DNA of 33,023 bases from an uncultured bacterium (lineage in GTDB: Bacteria > Bacillota_I > Bacilli_A > RFN20 > CAG-826), in the NCBI GenBank assembly GCA_949297275.1, contig CASFQR010000009.1, positions 1-33,023 on the forward strand, in the 5' to 3' direction. Below, one piece after another: positions 25,439 through 33,023 of the stretch. A program made the translations under genes and the position numbers. Position 1 is the stretch's first letter. Each line of letters opens with the position of its first letter. Under the pieces are notes generated by a model that saw only the letters and a list, made by a program, of their open reading frames with translations, was not told the DNA's origin and ran no database searches.

Positions 25439-26869
25439 TACTTCATCGCGATTTGTTAAATAAGTATCAGCCTTATTGGAAACATCTTTTTCTAAAAGAT
25501 GTTGATTCACTAACTTACCGAGGATGTCGTTTCTTAAATAAGAAGATATTTTAATACCAAGTAAAGCCGCTATTTCCGATATCGTCTTCTTTTCATAATA
25601 ACAATAACTTAGGATTTTTCTTTCTTTTTCACTTAGTTGATAACCATTATTTGTTTGGAGTTTTAGATCTGTTGTTGTGCTTTTAATTACGCCAGAAGCA
25701 AAATTAACATTTGGCATTGTCAAAGCAAAAAATGAAGAATCGGCATTGACAAATGGTTGATGATTTCGATCATAAAGCGAATATTCTTCCTCAATTAAAT
25801 CAAAGCCACTGCCTTTTTGTTCCATATATTTTATTAATCTTAATATTTCCGAAATTAAAGGGTTTCTTCTAGTAGGAAGAATTGAGGCAATATCATATTC
25901 ATTCTTTAATTCGCGATAATTTAATAAAGATCCCGGTGAAACAATTTCTAAACGATCAGGATAAATATTTATTTCAATTGGAGCATTTAAATAATAATTC
26001 TTATGAGCGTAAGCATTAATAATACCTTCAAATACCGCGCGTTGAGGATAAGAATAAATTGTTTCTCGCCCACGATTTTTCTTCTTTTCTAGTGTGTAAT
26101 TATATTTGTTGATAAAATCTAATATTAAGTCGATATTTTCTAAAATATTTTTATTTAAATCACCACTTGTGAGGTATTTTTTGCCGCCTTTAGATACATT
26201 GAACCAATATTGACAAGTCGTTAATGTTTCTTCAAGGTGGAGATTATCTTGGAATAATGTCGCTCCGCGGGCTAAAAAACCTTCTTGATCAAAAAAGCCG
26301 ATTGAGGAAAGAATCTTTTCATTTAATGCTTCACCATTATTTTCGTAATATACCTTGTAAAGTTTAGTAAAGTTATTTTTATCAAATTTGATATCAGTTT
26401 TTTCTTTATCATATGGATACATGGCCTTATTAGCAAATAAAGCATTCATTTGGCTAGGGGTTGCTAAAGAGGTGCGACCTTCTTCGCGAATAAAGACGCT
26501 CGAAAAACCATTAAATTTTAAATAATATATTTCATTTCGTTTAGTGATGTTTATTTTTAAAATGTAGAGTTTTTTATCATCATGTAAAAAAGGTAAATAT
26601 TCAAAATTATAGACGATAGGGGGATAAATATGTTCTTTAACTTCGCGAATAAATAATTGTACTTGTTCATCAATTATTTTACTTGTTAACCCACTTTTAG
26701 CGACATCACTTTGATTGACTCCGATATATAAGGATCCACCTAAAGTATTCGCAAATCCAACAACCGTTTTTAACCAAGATAAGGCCTTATCTCCGCTATT
26801 AAGGATTTGCTTCAATTCTGTCGTTTTTGTTTCTAATTCTGGTATTTCTAATAATTCTCTTTCTACCAT
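25427..26869 (-). CDS. AlbA_2 / HATPase_c_4 / winged-helix putative regulator
   Basis: A 480-residue protein of the former AAA_4 (divergent Schlafen-related AlbA_2) family. The N-terminal AlbA_2 domain has ETKTTELKQ near 12-20 and VVGFANTLGGSLYIGV near 34-49. The middle has an HATPase_c_4 domain with FEGIINAYAHKNY and DRLEIVSPGSLL, then EQKGSGF. The C-terminal part (about 415-480) is a winged helix, KERKILSYCYYEKKTISEIA. Such proteins are commonly annotated as putative DNA-binding regulators and sometimes lie in defence or mobile regions. ATG 26869 is chosen over GTG 26875 because AAAGGAG then has normal spacing. A -10 box lies at 26897-26892. The gene sits exactly between two 59-bp direct repeats, so it may be a mobile cassette or may bind those repeats. 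Confidence 0.85.
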   Translation of the reverse strand: MVERELLEIPELETKTTELKQILNSGDKALSWLKTVVGFANTLGGSLYIGVNQSDVAKSGLTSKIIDEQVQLFIREVKEHIYPPIVYNFEYLPFLHDDKKLYILKINITKRNEIYYLKFNGFSSVFIREEGRTSLATPSQMNALFANKAMYPYDKEKTDIKFDKNNFTKLYKVYYENNGEALNEKILSSIGFFDQEGFLARGATLFQDNLHLEETLTTCQYWFNVSKGGKKYLTSGDLNKNILENIDLILDFINKYNYTLEKKKNRGRETIYSYPQRAVFEGIINAYAHKNYYLNAPIEINIYPDRLEIVSPGSLLNYRELKNEYDIASILPTRRNPLISEILRLIKYMEQKGSGFDLIEEEYSLYDRNHQPFVNADSSFFALTMPNVNFASGVIKSTTTDLKLQTNNGYQLSEKERKILSYCYYEKKTISEIAALLGIKISSYLRNDILGKLVNQHLLEKDVSNKADTYLTNRDEVFII

Positions 26870-26891
26870 AATCACTCCTTTGCTAGTACAT

Positions 26892-26897
26892 ATTATA
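26892..26897 (-). promoter_or_regulatory. -10 box for the AlbA_2 gene; -35 position inside repeat copy B
   Basis: TATAAT on the minus strand, 22 bases before ATG 26869. The -35 position at 17-base spacing (26920-26915) reads TAGAAG, a poor hexamer that is the first ACTTCTAG unit of repeat copy B read on the other strand. A protein bound to the repeat would therefore touch the promoter. Confidence 0.5.
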
Positions 26898-26913
26898 TCT
26901 TAAATCATTATCA

Positions 26914-26972
26914 ACTTCTAGATTTACTTCTAGATTTTTGCCATTTTACTTCTAGAACTTCTAGAAGATGAA
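26914..26972 (+). repeat. 59-bp direct repeat, copy B
   Basis: The second copy, on the promoter side of the AlbA_2 gene, 1534 bases from copy A. The first 42 bases are identical. In this copy the last unit forms the perfect palindrome CTTCTAGAAG. The rest of the interval to 27145 is AT-rich, without a supportable gene. Confidence 0.9.
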
Positions 26973-27111
26973 AATAGCTCTTGATGTTAATAGTCAAAAT
27001 CTTACTGGCAAAATAATAATTAATCTCTTAGTAATATTATTTTTTAATAACAAAAGGTTATAATTAGGCATTACGCAAGCATTTACCTATTAAAATTATT
27101 AAATTTTAGTA

Positions 27112-27117
27112 TATAAT
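27112..27117 (+). promoter_or_regulatory. -10 box for the metalloprotease lipoprotein
   Basis: TATAAT, 28 bases before ATG 27146, with a weak TTAAAA at 16-base spacing (27090-27095). A good SD, GAGGAGAGG, follows at about 27129-27137. Confidence 0.5.
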
Positions 27118-27145
27118 AACCTTCCCGCTGAGGAGAGGGAAAATT

Positions 27146-29260
27146 ATGAAACAATTATCATCATTAATTAAATTATTATCAATAAGTGCAGCCTTAATCT
27201 TATCAAGCTGCGATTTTATCAATATAGATTCTAGCAGTAATAGTGTTACCACTAGTGAAGAAAGTATTACTAATAGTGAATCTACTAGTGAGGTCACTAA
27301 TGAATTAATGCATTTATCTATTACTAATTCTCAAAGCCAATATTATGTTGGTGATATCTATTTAGCTAATAATCATTTAGTAGTTAAAGCCCATTATTCT
27401 AATGGTGATCAAATCACCTTAAATTATGATGAAAATGGGACAACTGGTTATTCTTTAAGCGCCTATCAAGCAATTAATCATCAAGCAATTAATTTAAATG
27501 AACCTTTTTTAACTGCTGGTTTAGTTTATCTTAAGGCATCATATCTAGGCATAACTAGCGAAGAAATATCATTAAATATCATTAATCAAGATACACCTAT
27601 CGTCTATGTCCAAAATATTATATCTGATGTTGTTTCTTTAACTTTAGATGAAGGTGAAAGCCAAACAATCGCAGTGACGGTTTTACCGCAAAATGCGACT
27701 AATAAGATTTTAAATTATAGTTCGAGTGATACGAAAGTCGCGACCTTTTCTAATGGGGTAGTTAAGGCAATTAAGCAAGGTAACGCTATTTTAACAATCG
27801 CCTCTAGTGATGGTAGTAATGTTACTTTATCTATTCCTTTAACGGTTAATGAAGTTGTTAGTGATAACGAAGGTTATTATCGCTATCAAAATCCTTTAAA
27901 ACACACTGTGAAAGATTATCAAGATTCAATGGGTTATGATTCTTTATATACAACCGGTGAACAAAAACTTTTAATTGTCCCTGTTAAATTTAGTGATGGT
28001 CCTGCTTTCACTAATGAGATGTTAAATAATCTTGAGATTGCTTTCTTTGGGGACGCTAGTGAGACAAATTATTGGGAAAGCGTTAAAAGTTACTATGAAA
28101 AATCAAGTTATGGTCAACTCACCTTTAGTGGTGAAGTTACTTCCGTTTTAAATATTAATATTTCTTCGTCGACATTTGCTACTAGATATAATAGTGAATA
28201 CGAAAATGGTGTTGAAACTTATATTAGTGAACAATTTTATCGTCAGGCCGATAGTGCCCTCTTAAAAGAATATGACGCTGATAATAATGGCCATGTGGAT
28301 GCAACGGTCTTTATCTATTCAAATAGTTATGGTGATTATAGCGATAGTGAAGCCTATCAAAATGCTTTCTGGGCTTGGGTTTTTTATATTAGTAATGCGG
28401 CCAATTTAAATAAGCCGACGATCGCTAATTATATGTGGGCGTCCTATGACTTTTTATTAGAAGGCACTTCTAGCGGTCTAGATACCCATACTTATATTCA
28501 TGAAACTGGTCATTTATTAGGTTCAGATGACTTTTATAGTCGCGATAGTTATGATCCGGTCGGCTCATTAGAAATGCAATCTTATAATGTTGGTGATTTA
28601 TCAATCTTTTCCAAATTCCAATTCAATTGGGTTGAGCCTTATTTATTAGATGCCACTATCGATGAGGTGGAAATTCCCCTTCGTTCGAGCGCCTTATATG
28701 GCGATGCTATTTTAATTAATGATAATTGGAATGGCGGTAGCGGCGATGAATATTTATTGATTGAATACTATACACCTGAAGGGAATAATACTTTAGATAG
28801 CAAAACGGCCTATAATGGTCGCAATCGAATGTATACTGAAACTGGTTTAAGAATCTATCATGTGGATGCTAGACTAGTTAAAATAGAAGTCGATAATTGG
28901 GGATATTATACGACTTATGGTTATAGCGATGAAATTAAAGATGATGGTTATGTTTATTTCCCCGGCGCTTCTAACTATTACACCCAATTGAGTTATTTAG
29001 ATTCCCCTTATAATAGCGTCTATAAATTAGTGGAAATCATTCAGGCTAATGTCACTTCTAGTAGTGATCGCGATTCAGTTAAAAACGGCGGAGATGTTTC
29101 AAATGCTTCTTTATATCAAATAGGCGATAAATTTACTCCTGCCTCATATTATTTCTATAATGGTTATAATAAATTTAACGATAATAGTAATATCGGTTAT
29201 ACCATCGAACTTGTAAAAGAAAATAGTGGGGTTGCTACCGTTAAAATAACAAAAATTTAA
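27146..29260 (+). CDS. Secreted lipoprotein with Big_2 domain and M6-like zinc metalloprotease domain
   Basis: A 704-residue predicted surface lipoprotein. The signal peptide ends in a lipobox (LILSSC, lipid-modified Cys22), followed by a Ser/Thr-rich spacer to about residue 52. A bacterial Ig-like (Big_2) domain spans about 165-236, with the family pattern VLPQNATNK then YSSSDTKVAT. The catalytic domain begins near 270 (KLLIVPVKFSDG) and contains the zinc site HETGH at 452-456, then GSDDFY. A later block, DEYLLIEYYTPEG, followed by GLRIYHVD, is typical of the M6/immune-inhibitor-A-like group. It probably degrades extracellular proteins. It has its own promoter and a strong SD. The end overlaps the convergent phosphodiesterase gene by 4 bases. 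The protease family is assigned by motif; the substrate is unknown. Confidence 0.88.
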   Translation: MKQLSSLIKLLSISAALILSSCDFINIDSSSNSVTTSEESITNSESTSEVTNELMHLSITNSQSQYYVGDIYLANNHLVVKAHYSNGDQITLNYDENGTTGYSLSAYQAINHQAINLNEPFLTAGLVYLKASYLGITSEEISLNIINQDTPIVYVQNIISDVVSLTLDEGESQTIAVTVLPQNATNKILNYSSSDTKVATFSNGVVKAIKQGNAILTIASSDGSNVTLSIPLTVNEVVSDNEGYYRYQNPLKHTVKDYQDSMGYDSLYTTGEQKLLIVPVKFSDGPAFTNEMLNNLEIAFFGDASETNYWESVKSYYEKSSYGQLTFSGEVTSVLNINISSSTFATRYNSEYENGVETYISEQFYRQADSALLKEYDADNNGHVDATVFIYSNSYGDYSDSEAYQNAFWAWVFYISNAANLNKPTIANYMWASYDFLLEGTSSGLDTHTYIHETGHLLGSDDFYSRDSYDPVGSLEMQSYNVGDLSIFSKFQFNWVEPYLLDATIDEVEIPLRSSALYGDAILINDNWNGGSGDEYLLIEYYTPEGNNTLDSKTAYNGRNRMYTETGLRIYHVDARLVKIEVDNWGYYTTYGYSDEIKDDGYVYFPGASNYYTQLSYLDSPYNSVYKLVEIIQANVTSSSDRDSVKNGGDVSNASLYQIGDKFTPASYYFYNGYNKFNDNSNIGYTIELVKENSGVATVKITKI

Positions 29261-30240
29261 TTACTTTTATTTAGCTTATCGATTACTTCTTTTAAAACAT
29301 CTGGTGCGTTTGTGGTGATGACATCCGCGCCTAATCTAACTAAATTTTCCATTTGTTTTTGATCGTTAATTGTCCAATAAATTGTTGAAATGTTTCTTTG
29401 ATTAGCGATATCAATTAAATCTTTTCTCGCTAAATTAATCCCGGAAAAGGAATATTGCATCTGAATGCCATGATATGGTGGCAAATAGAAACTTGATACG
29501 CCTAAGACGGCTGTGCCAACATAGGGAACGATGTTGTAGCCTAGTGGCGAAACATACATATCGTGATATGTATCAGCAATATATTTAATTACTGGATCAT
29601 CAAATGAGATAATCATCGTTCTATTTTGATACCATTTATTTTCTTCTTGATTTAATAGTGCATGCAGATAATCTGCGGTTTTGATTGCTTCCTCGCCCGT
29701 TTCCTTTATTTCGATAAACAATTTAAATTCTCTTTTTCCTTTATATTTATTCAAGAAACCAGTTAAGGTCATAATCGTTAGACCATCATTTTCTGCTTCT
29801 TGTAGCGATAAATTGCGGTAGGGATATAAATTATCTCGACTCAAGAAATTAATCCCTAAATTATATTCTCTTAATTCCTCTAACGTGTGCTCTTTTATAT
29901 AGATAGGATCTTCTTCCTTTTCTTCTAAAATTCCCGTGCGATTAATTGTGTCATCGTGGTTAATAACATAGACATTATCTTTCGTTTTATGAATATCGAT
30001 TTCGATAATATCCGCATAAGTAGTTTCTAAAATGACATGGTCAAAAGCTTTTTCGGTATTTTCGGGATTAAGAAAAGCTCCGCCGCGATGCGCGCTTATT
30101 AAGGTTACATCATTTTTTTTAAAAGGATTAACTCCTTCGACCACAGCCTTTTTAGGTATCATATTAATCACCATAAAGAACGTTAAAATAAAAGCAAAAA
30201 TACTCGATGTAATAATTAGGGCTTTCCTTTTCTTTGTCAC
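29257..30240 (-). CDS. Membrane-anchored glycerophosphodiester phosphodiesterase
   Basis: A 327-residue GDPD-family enzyme that hydrolyses glycerophosphodiesters to glycerol-3-phosphate and an alcohol. A single N-terminal helix (about 8-28) after a basic start anchors it with the catalytic domain outside. Active-site residues are present: HRGG at 51-54 with N61-T62, metal ligands E80 and D82 (EIDIHKTKD), and His95 in the VINHDDTINRTG block. The C-terminal ISTIYWTINDQKQMENLVRLG and GADVITT elements are also typical. It could recycle lipid head groups or teichoic-acid-like polymers. Start is GTG 30240 with AGGAAAG upstream; the overlapping ATG is out of frame and meets a stop at once. The exact substrate is unknown. 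Confidence 0.92.
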   Translation of the reverse strand: MTKKRKALIITSSIFAFILTFFMVINMIPKKAVVEGVNPFKKNDVTLISAHRGGAFLNPENTEKAFDHVILETTYADIIEIDIHKTKDNVYVINHDDTINRTGILEEKEEDPIYIKEHTLEELREYNLGINFLSRDNLYPYRNLSLQEAENDGLTIMTLTGFLNKYKGKREFKLFIEIKETGEEAIKTADYLHALLNQEENKWYQNRTMIISFDDPVIKYIADTYHDMYVSPLGYNIVPYVGTAVLGVSSFYLPPYHGIQMQYSFSGINLARKDLIDIANQRNISTIYWTINDQKQMENLVRLGADVITTNAPDVLKEVIDKLNKSN

Positions 30241-30275
30241 ATTCTTTCCTCTTTTCCTTTTTAATTATAACAAAT

Positions 30276-30307
30276 AATAAAAAGGCGGCGAAGAGTAATT
30301 CGCCACC
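30276..30307 (-). terminator. Rho-independent terminator of the Big_2 surface-protein gene
   Basis: On the minus strand GGTGGCGAA, a 6-base loop and TTCGCCGCC form a 9-bp stem with one G-T pair, followed by TTTTTATTATTT. It lies just after the stop of the surface-protein gene and is the clearest terminator in the window. Confidence 0.88.
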
Positions 30308-30333
30308 TAATAGTATTACTTATTATTTAACTA

Positions 30334-31983
30334 TTATTCTGCTTTATTTCTTTTACGGAAAGTAATGAGAATTGTAGAACCTAACGCAACAACAACTATG
30401 AGTGGTAAAACAATATAGAGAATTGTGTAATTACTATTGTTATTTAATACCGTATTAGCGTTTGCAACAGTAACATCTCGGCCGATGAAGTTGTTATAGC
30501 CGTATTTACGGATGATGTATTCATATCTTTCGATGAATTTTTCAATATCAGTATAAATTTCATCACCTAACACCGTTTCTTTTAAAATGTTTTGTTGTTC
30601 TTCGTCTAAAGCATTATACTCACTTTCGAGTTCGTTCCAAGTGCTTTCTTGTACATCTAAAGCCTCACATTCTGCTATTAAACGAGTGTTAGCGCTTGTA
30701 ACATAATTTCTAACTGCTTCCATATCAGGATCAGCTATTTCAATAATAATTTTATCAAGATACGTAGTCGAACCTGCGTCTTTTACATCAAAATATTTTG
30801 CGCCTGGCACTTGTGTCTCTACATCATATACCCAGTAATTGCCAACTAATGTATTAGTCAATTTTTCGCTCGCAGATGTGACACCAGCATAAACATTTGG
30901 CTCCGTATCACCTTTAATTGATATTCTTTTAATTGGATTAAAATATTCGACTTTATTCCTAATAGAACCTTTGTCCCTTTGCATTTGAATCTGAGCCGAA
31001 CCGTTCTTTAAATAAGATTGATTAGTAACGAAAGTGTAATTACCAACGACATGGTCGCCGTTATTATTAACATAACTACTACTATCGAATCCTAAAGTTG
31101 CGGCAGTTAAAACATGATCGGTTTCGACGTATGCTTGAAGCGCTTCAACAGTTAATGTTGCGTGACCGTTGACATTTTCGTCTGCCACACAGGTTGCAAT
31201 AATATTAGCAGTCCCATTTCCAGTAATAGTTACTAAACCTGTATTGGCATCGACAATTGCAACACTCGTATCAGAGGACGACCATATAACTGTTTTGTTT
31301 GTTGCTTCTTCTGGTAGAACAGTTGCGGTGGCTTGAGTTGTTTTACCTAAACTTGTAAAACTATTTTCTGCTAGAGAAACTGTGACAGTAGTGGGCAAAA
31401 TTACTTCAACAAGAGAAGTGTACGTAACACTTAATGTTTCTATTCTTAATTGTTCGTAATTACTACTATCATCTTTATAACTATTTTGAATAACGACAGA
31501 TTTTGCATCGTTTAAAATGAAATTCATCGTCACAGCAGAAGTCATTGTTTGATAGCCATCAGTAGGTTTTGATGTGCCAGAGAAAGCAACCGCTCCATTT
31601 GCCTCAGTACTTTCTTGGTATGTGATATCAGATCCATATTTGCTATCTGTTGCAGTTATTTCAATATTATTTATTACTGCATTATTATTCGTTTCAAAAC
31701 GAAGATAGTGTCCAGCGTACATTCTAGGGCGAGCAATATACTCACTATTGACATTAGTTTGACTATTCCCTTTGTTTTGTGTAATTGTTATAACATTGTC
31801 TAAATTCCACTCAATTGCACCATCAGAAAATGTTCCAGCCGTTAAATTAACAGCGCTTTCTACCGGTTCATTAGCAGCATCCACCTTCATTACTTCGTTA
31901 ACGCTGCTACTTCCTATTCCAACTAGCATCGCTAAACCCAAAGTAAGAGCAAAGATACTTTTGAGTTTGTTTGATAATCTCAT
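30334..31983 (-). CDS. Cell-surface protein with Big_2 domain and C-terminal membrane anchor
   Basis: A 549-residue secreted protein: signal peptide 1 to about 37 (cleavage near VDAANEP), a beta-rich domain at about 45-190, a Big_2 Ig-like domain at about 195-280 (VLPEEATNKTVIWSSSDTSV), a second beta-rich domain at about 290-420, a helical stalk at 420-490, then a membrane helix at about 522-542 and the basic tail RKRNKAE. The two beta-rich regions resemble adhesin-like modules often seen in surface proteins of gut Bacilli, with patterns such as EYIARPRMYAGHYLRFETNN and GSAQIQMQRDKGSIRN. There is no LPXTG, so the anchor is the membrane itself. Strong SD AAAGGAAG lies before ATG 31983, and a terminator follows. 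Function is probably binding or surface structure; no catalytic motif is seen. Confidence 0.85.
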   Translation of the reverse strand: MRLSNKLKSIFALTLGLAMLVGIGSSSVNEVMKVDAANEPVESAVNLTAGTFSDGAIEWNLDNVITITQNKGNSQTNVNSEYIARPRMYAGHYLRFETNNNAVINNIEITATDSKYGSDITYQESTEANGAVAFSGTSKPTDGYQTMTSAVTMNFILNDAKSVVIQNSYKDDSSNYEQLRIETLSVTYTSLVEVILPTTVTVSLAENSFTSLGKTTQATATVLPEEATNKTVIWSSSDTSVAIVDANTGLVTITGNGTANIIATCVADENVNGHATLTVEALQAYVETDHVLTAATLGFDSSSYVNNNGDHVVGNYTFVTNQSYLKNGSAQIQMQRDKGSIRNKVEYFNPIKRISIKGDTEPNVYAGVTSASEKLTNTLVGNYWVYDVETQVPGAKYFDVKDAGSTTYLDKIIIEIADPDMEAVRNYVTSANTRLIAECEALDVQESTWNELESEYNALDEEQQNILKETVLGDEIYTDIEKFIERYEYIIRKYGYNNFIGRDVTVANANTVLNNNSNYTILYIVLPLIVVVALGSTILITFRKRNKAE

Positions 31984-32154
31984 AAATACTTCCTTTCTTT
32001 TTTGTTAATTAATGAATAAATATTCACCTGAAGATTAGGATTTTCCTAGTAGATAACAGAATATTAAATAATACCAGCCGTTAATTTTGTTAGTTGTTTT
32101 TAATTGCTTTTATCTGTTGTTAATTAATTATTTAGTTAATTGAAAACATCTATT

Positions 32155-32176
32155 AATTAATTATTAATAATTAATT
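32155..32176. repeat. Perfect 22-bp AT palindrome upstream of the recombinase gene
   Basis: AATTAATTATTAATAATTAATT is fully self-complementary and lies 32 bases before ATG 32209. Neighbouring bases contain more TTAATTAAT copies; TTGTTAATTAAT occurs at about 32003 and 32117 in direct orientation. It is the divergent control region between the surface-protein and recombinase genes (31984-32208), where no other feature was found. It could be an operator or a recombination site, or simply low-complexity AT DNA. Confidence 0.5.
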
Positions 32177-32208
32177 GTCCTATGATTAATTATATTGGAG
32201 GATTAAGT

Positions 32209-32808
32209 ATGATTTATGCGTATATTAGAGTTTCAACTGATAAACAATTTATGGACAATCAATATTTTGAAATAACAGAGTTCGCTAAAAGAGAAAATAT
32301 TCATATCGACAAATTTATTTCAGAAGAAGTTTCGGGTGCGAAAGATTATCACAATAGAAACTTAGGTAAATTGCTTAAGAAATGTAAAAAAGATGACATT
32401 TTAATATGTTCAGAATTATCAAGATTAGGAAGATCTCTATTTATGATTATGGACATTTTAAGTTTATGTTTATCTAATGGCACGCAGGTATGGACAATTA
32501 AAGAAAATTATCGTTTAGGTGATGACATTTCATCAAAAGTCTTAGCGTTTGCATTCGCCCTATCTAGTGAAATTGAAAGAAAACTTATATCAGAAAGAAC
32601 CAAAGAAGCACTTAAAAGGGTTAAAAACGAAGGGAAAATCTTAGGAAGACCACCAGGAAGCAAGAATAAAACATATAAATTAGATGGAAAAGATATCTAC
32701 ATCGATAAATTATTAGCAAAAGGTTTCAAGAAAAAACAAATAGCAAAGAAATTAAAAATTCACCCGAATACTCTCTATATCTATTTAAGAAATAGAAATG
32801 CTTTGTAG
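32209..32808 (+). CDS. Small serine recombinase (resolvase/invertase family)
   Basis: A 199-residue protein with the resolvase catalytic domain: IRVSTDKQ with nucleophile Ser9 and Arg7, SELSRLGRSLFMIM carrying the active-site Arg pair, and EIERKLISERTKEALK ending in the long E-helix. The C-terminal GRPPGSKNK linker leads to an HTH_7-type DNA-binding domain (KKKQIAKKLKIHPNTLYIYL). Size and layout match Hin/Gin invertases and Tn3-type resolvases. It could invert or resolve a local DNA segment; the adjacent gene encodes a surface protein, a common target of phase variation. ATG 32209 is preferred over ATG 32182 because GGAGG sits 8 bases upstream. No partner transposase is visible. Confidence 0.92.
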   Translation: MIYAYIRVSTDKQFMDNQYFEITEFAKRENIHIDKFISEEVSGAKDYHNRNLGKLLKKCKKDDILICSELSRLGRSLFMIMDILSLCLSNGTQVWTIKENYRLGDDISSKVLAFAFALSSEIERKLISERTKEALKRVKNEGKILGRPPGSKNKTYKLDGKDIYIDKLLAKGFKKKQIAKKLKIHPNTLYIYLRNRNAL

Positions 32809-32817
32809 ACAAAAATA

Positions 32818-32835
32818 TAAGTATATTAATACTTA
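32818..32835. repeat. Interrupted palindrome after the recombinase gene
   Basis: TAAGTAT-atta-ATACTTA, 7-bp arms, 10 bases after the recombinase stop. It could be a weak terminator or a recombinase half-site pair. The remaining bases to 33023 hold no supportable gene. They include a CTTAAAAA/TTTTTAAG stem at 32961-32981 and separated TGTAGC/GCTACA arms at about 32870 and 32942. Confidence 0.35.
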
Positions 32836-33023
32836 CTTGATTTAGGCAATTATAGTGTTATCATATTGATGTAGCAGACAAAAGAAGAAAATTATGCATT
32901 CGACAAATTATTATTCTCTGTCAATATTTGTTATGTTGATCGCTACAACGACAACAGAATCTTAAAAACCACTTTTTTAAGGGCCGATATTTTCTTTTAA
33001 GTTTTTGTTGTTATAAGCATAGA

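Noticed and set aside
32870-32947. Separated TGTAGC/GCTACA arms as the inversion sites of the recombinase
   Set aside because: Only six bases match on each side, far short of the ~26-bp sites expected; too weak to list as an attachment site.
1-33023. Mycoplasma-type code with TGA as Trp
   Set aside because: Trp residues in all intact genes use TGG, and TGA ends the GT4 gene at the expected family length (15735-15737).

Overview
This is a very AT-rich bacterial stretch using the standard code: Trp is TGG, and TGA ends the gene at 15737. It suggests a low-GC, probably host-associated Firmicutes or Mollicutes-related Bacillus such as the uncultured RF39/Erysipelotrichales-like gut lineages. The clues are a sugar-ABC ATPase with the long internal insertion known from mycoplasma MsmK/UgpC-like proteins, Big_2-type surface proteins, a lipobox lipoprotein and Gram-positive-style promoters and Shine-Dalgarno (SD) sites. 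The taxonomic placement is inference.

Layout. (1) 1-2618: the end of a carbohydrate ABC transporter, with a partial upstream gene, a MalG-type permease and an MsmK-type ATPase. (2) 2615-3525: a scar of two divergent pseudogenes, an AraC-family regulator and a rhamnulose-1-phosphate aldolase (rhaD). Both lack their 5' parts, as if one deletion removed the shared promoter region. A 33-bp-period repeat follows, then an unknown four-helix membrane protein. (3) 5162-16652: a surface-polysaccharide locus. It holds six glycosyltransferases or glycosyltransferase-like proteins, a 949-residue protein that appears to fuse a Wzx-type flippase to a Wzy/ligase-like polymerase, and an FtsX-like membrane protein. 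It ends in a second scar where an asparagine-synthase-like gene and a licD gene converge, both without their 3' parts. (4) 16827-20293: capE-capG-capF, predicted to make UDP-N-acetyl-L-fucosamine. The CapE homologue carries an N-terminal XRE-type helix-turn-helix. (5) 20565-23462: a second polymerase/ligase-like membrane protein with a large unassigned C-terminal domain.

(6) 23479-25363: a flavodiiron protein and a small membrane protein. (7) 25380-26972: an AlbA_2/HATPase_c_4/winged-helix regulator between two 59-bp direct repeats that are 57/59 identical and are built from ACTTCTAGA units. (8) 27146-31983: a cell-surface block with a Big_2 + M6-like metalloprotease lipoprotein, a membrane-anchored glycerophosphodiester phosphodiesterase and a cell-surface Big_2 protein with a strong terminator. 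(9) 32209-32808: a small serine recombinase next to AT-rich palindromes.

How the genes fit together. capE/G/F would supply an activated FucNAc. The glycosyltransferases would build repeat units at the membrane, and the Wzx and Wzy activities would export and polymerise them. No initiating phosphoglycosyltransferase and no Wzd/Wze-type chain-length regulators are in the window, so they should be elsewhere. Several genes of the locus have a -10 box within 7-15 nt of the ATG and no SD, while genes outside it mostly have clear SDs. The two paired-truncation scars point to ongoing gene loss. No tRNA, rRNA, CRISPR array or complete insertion sequence was recognised.
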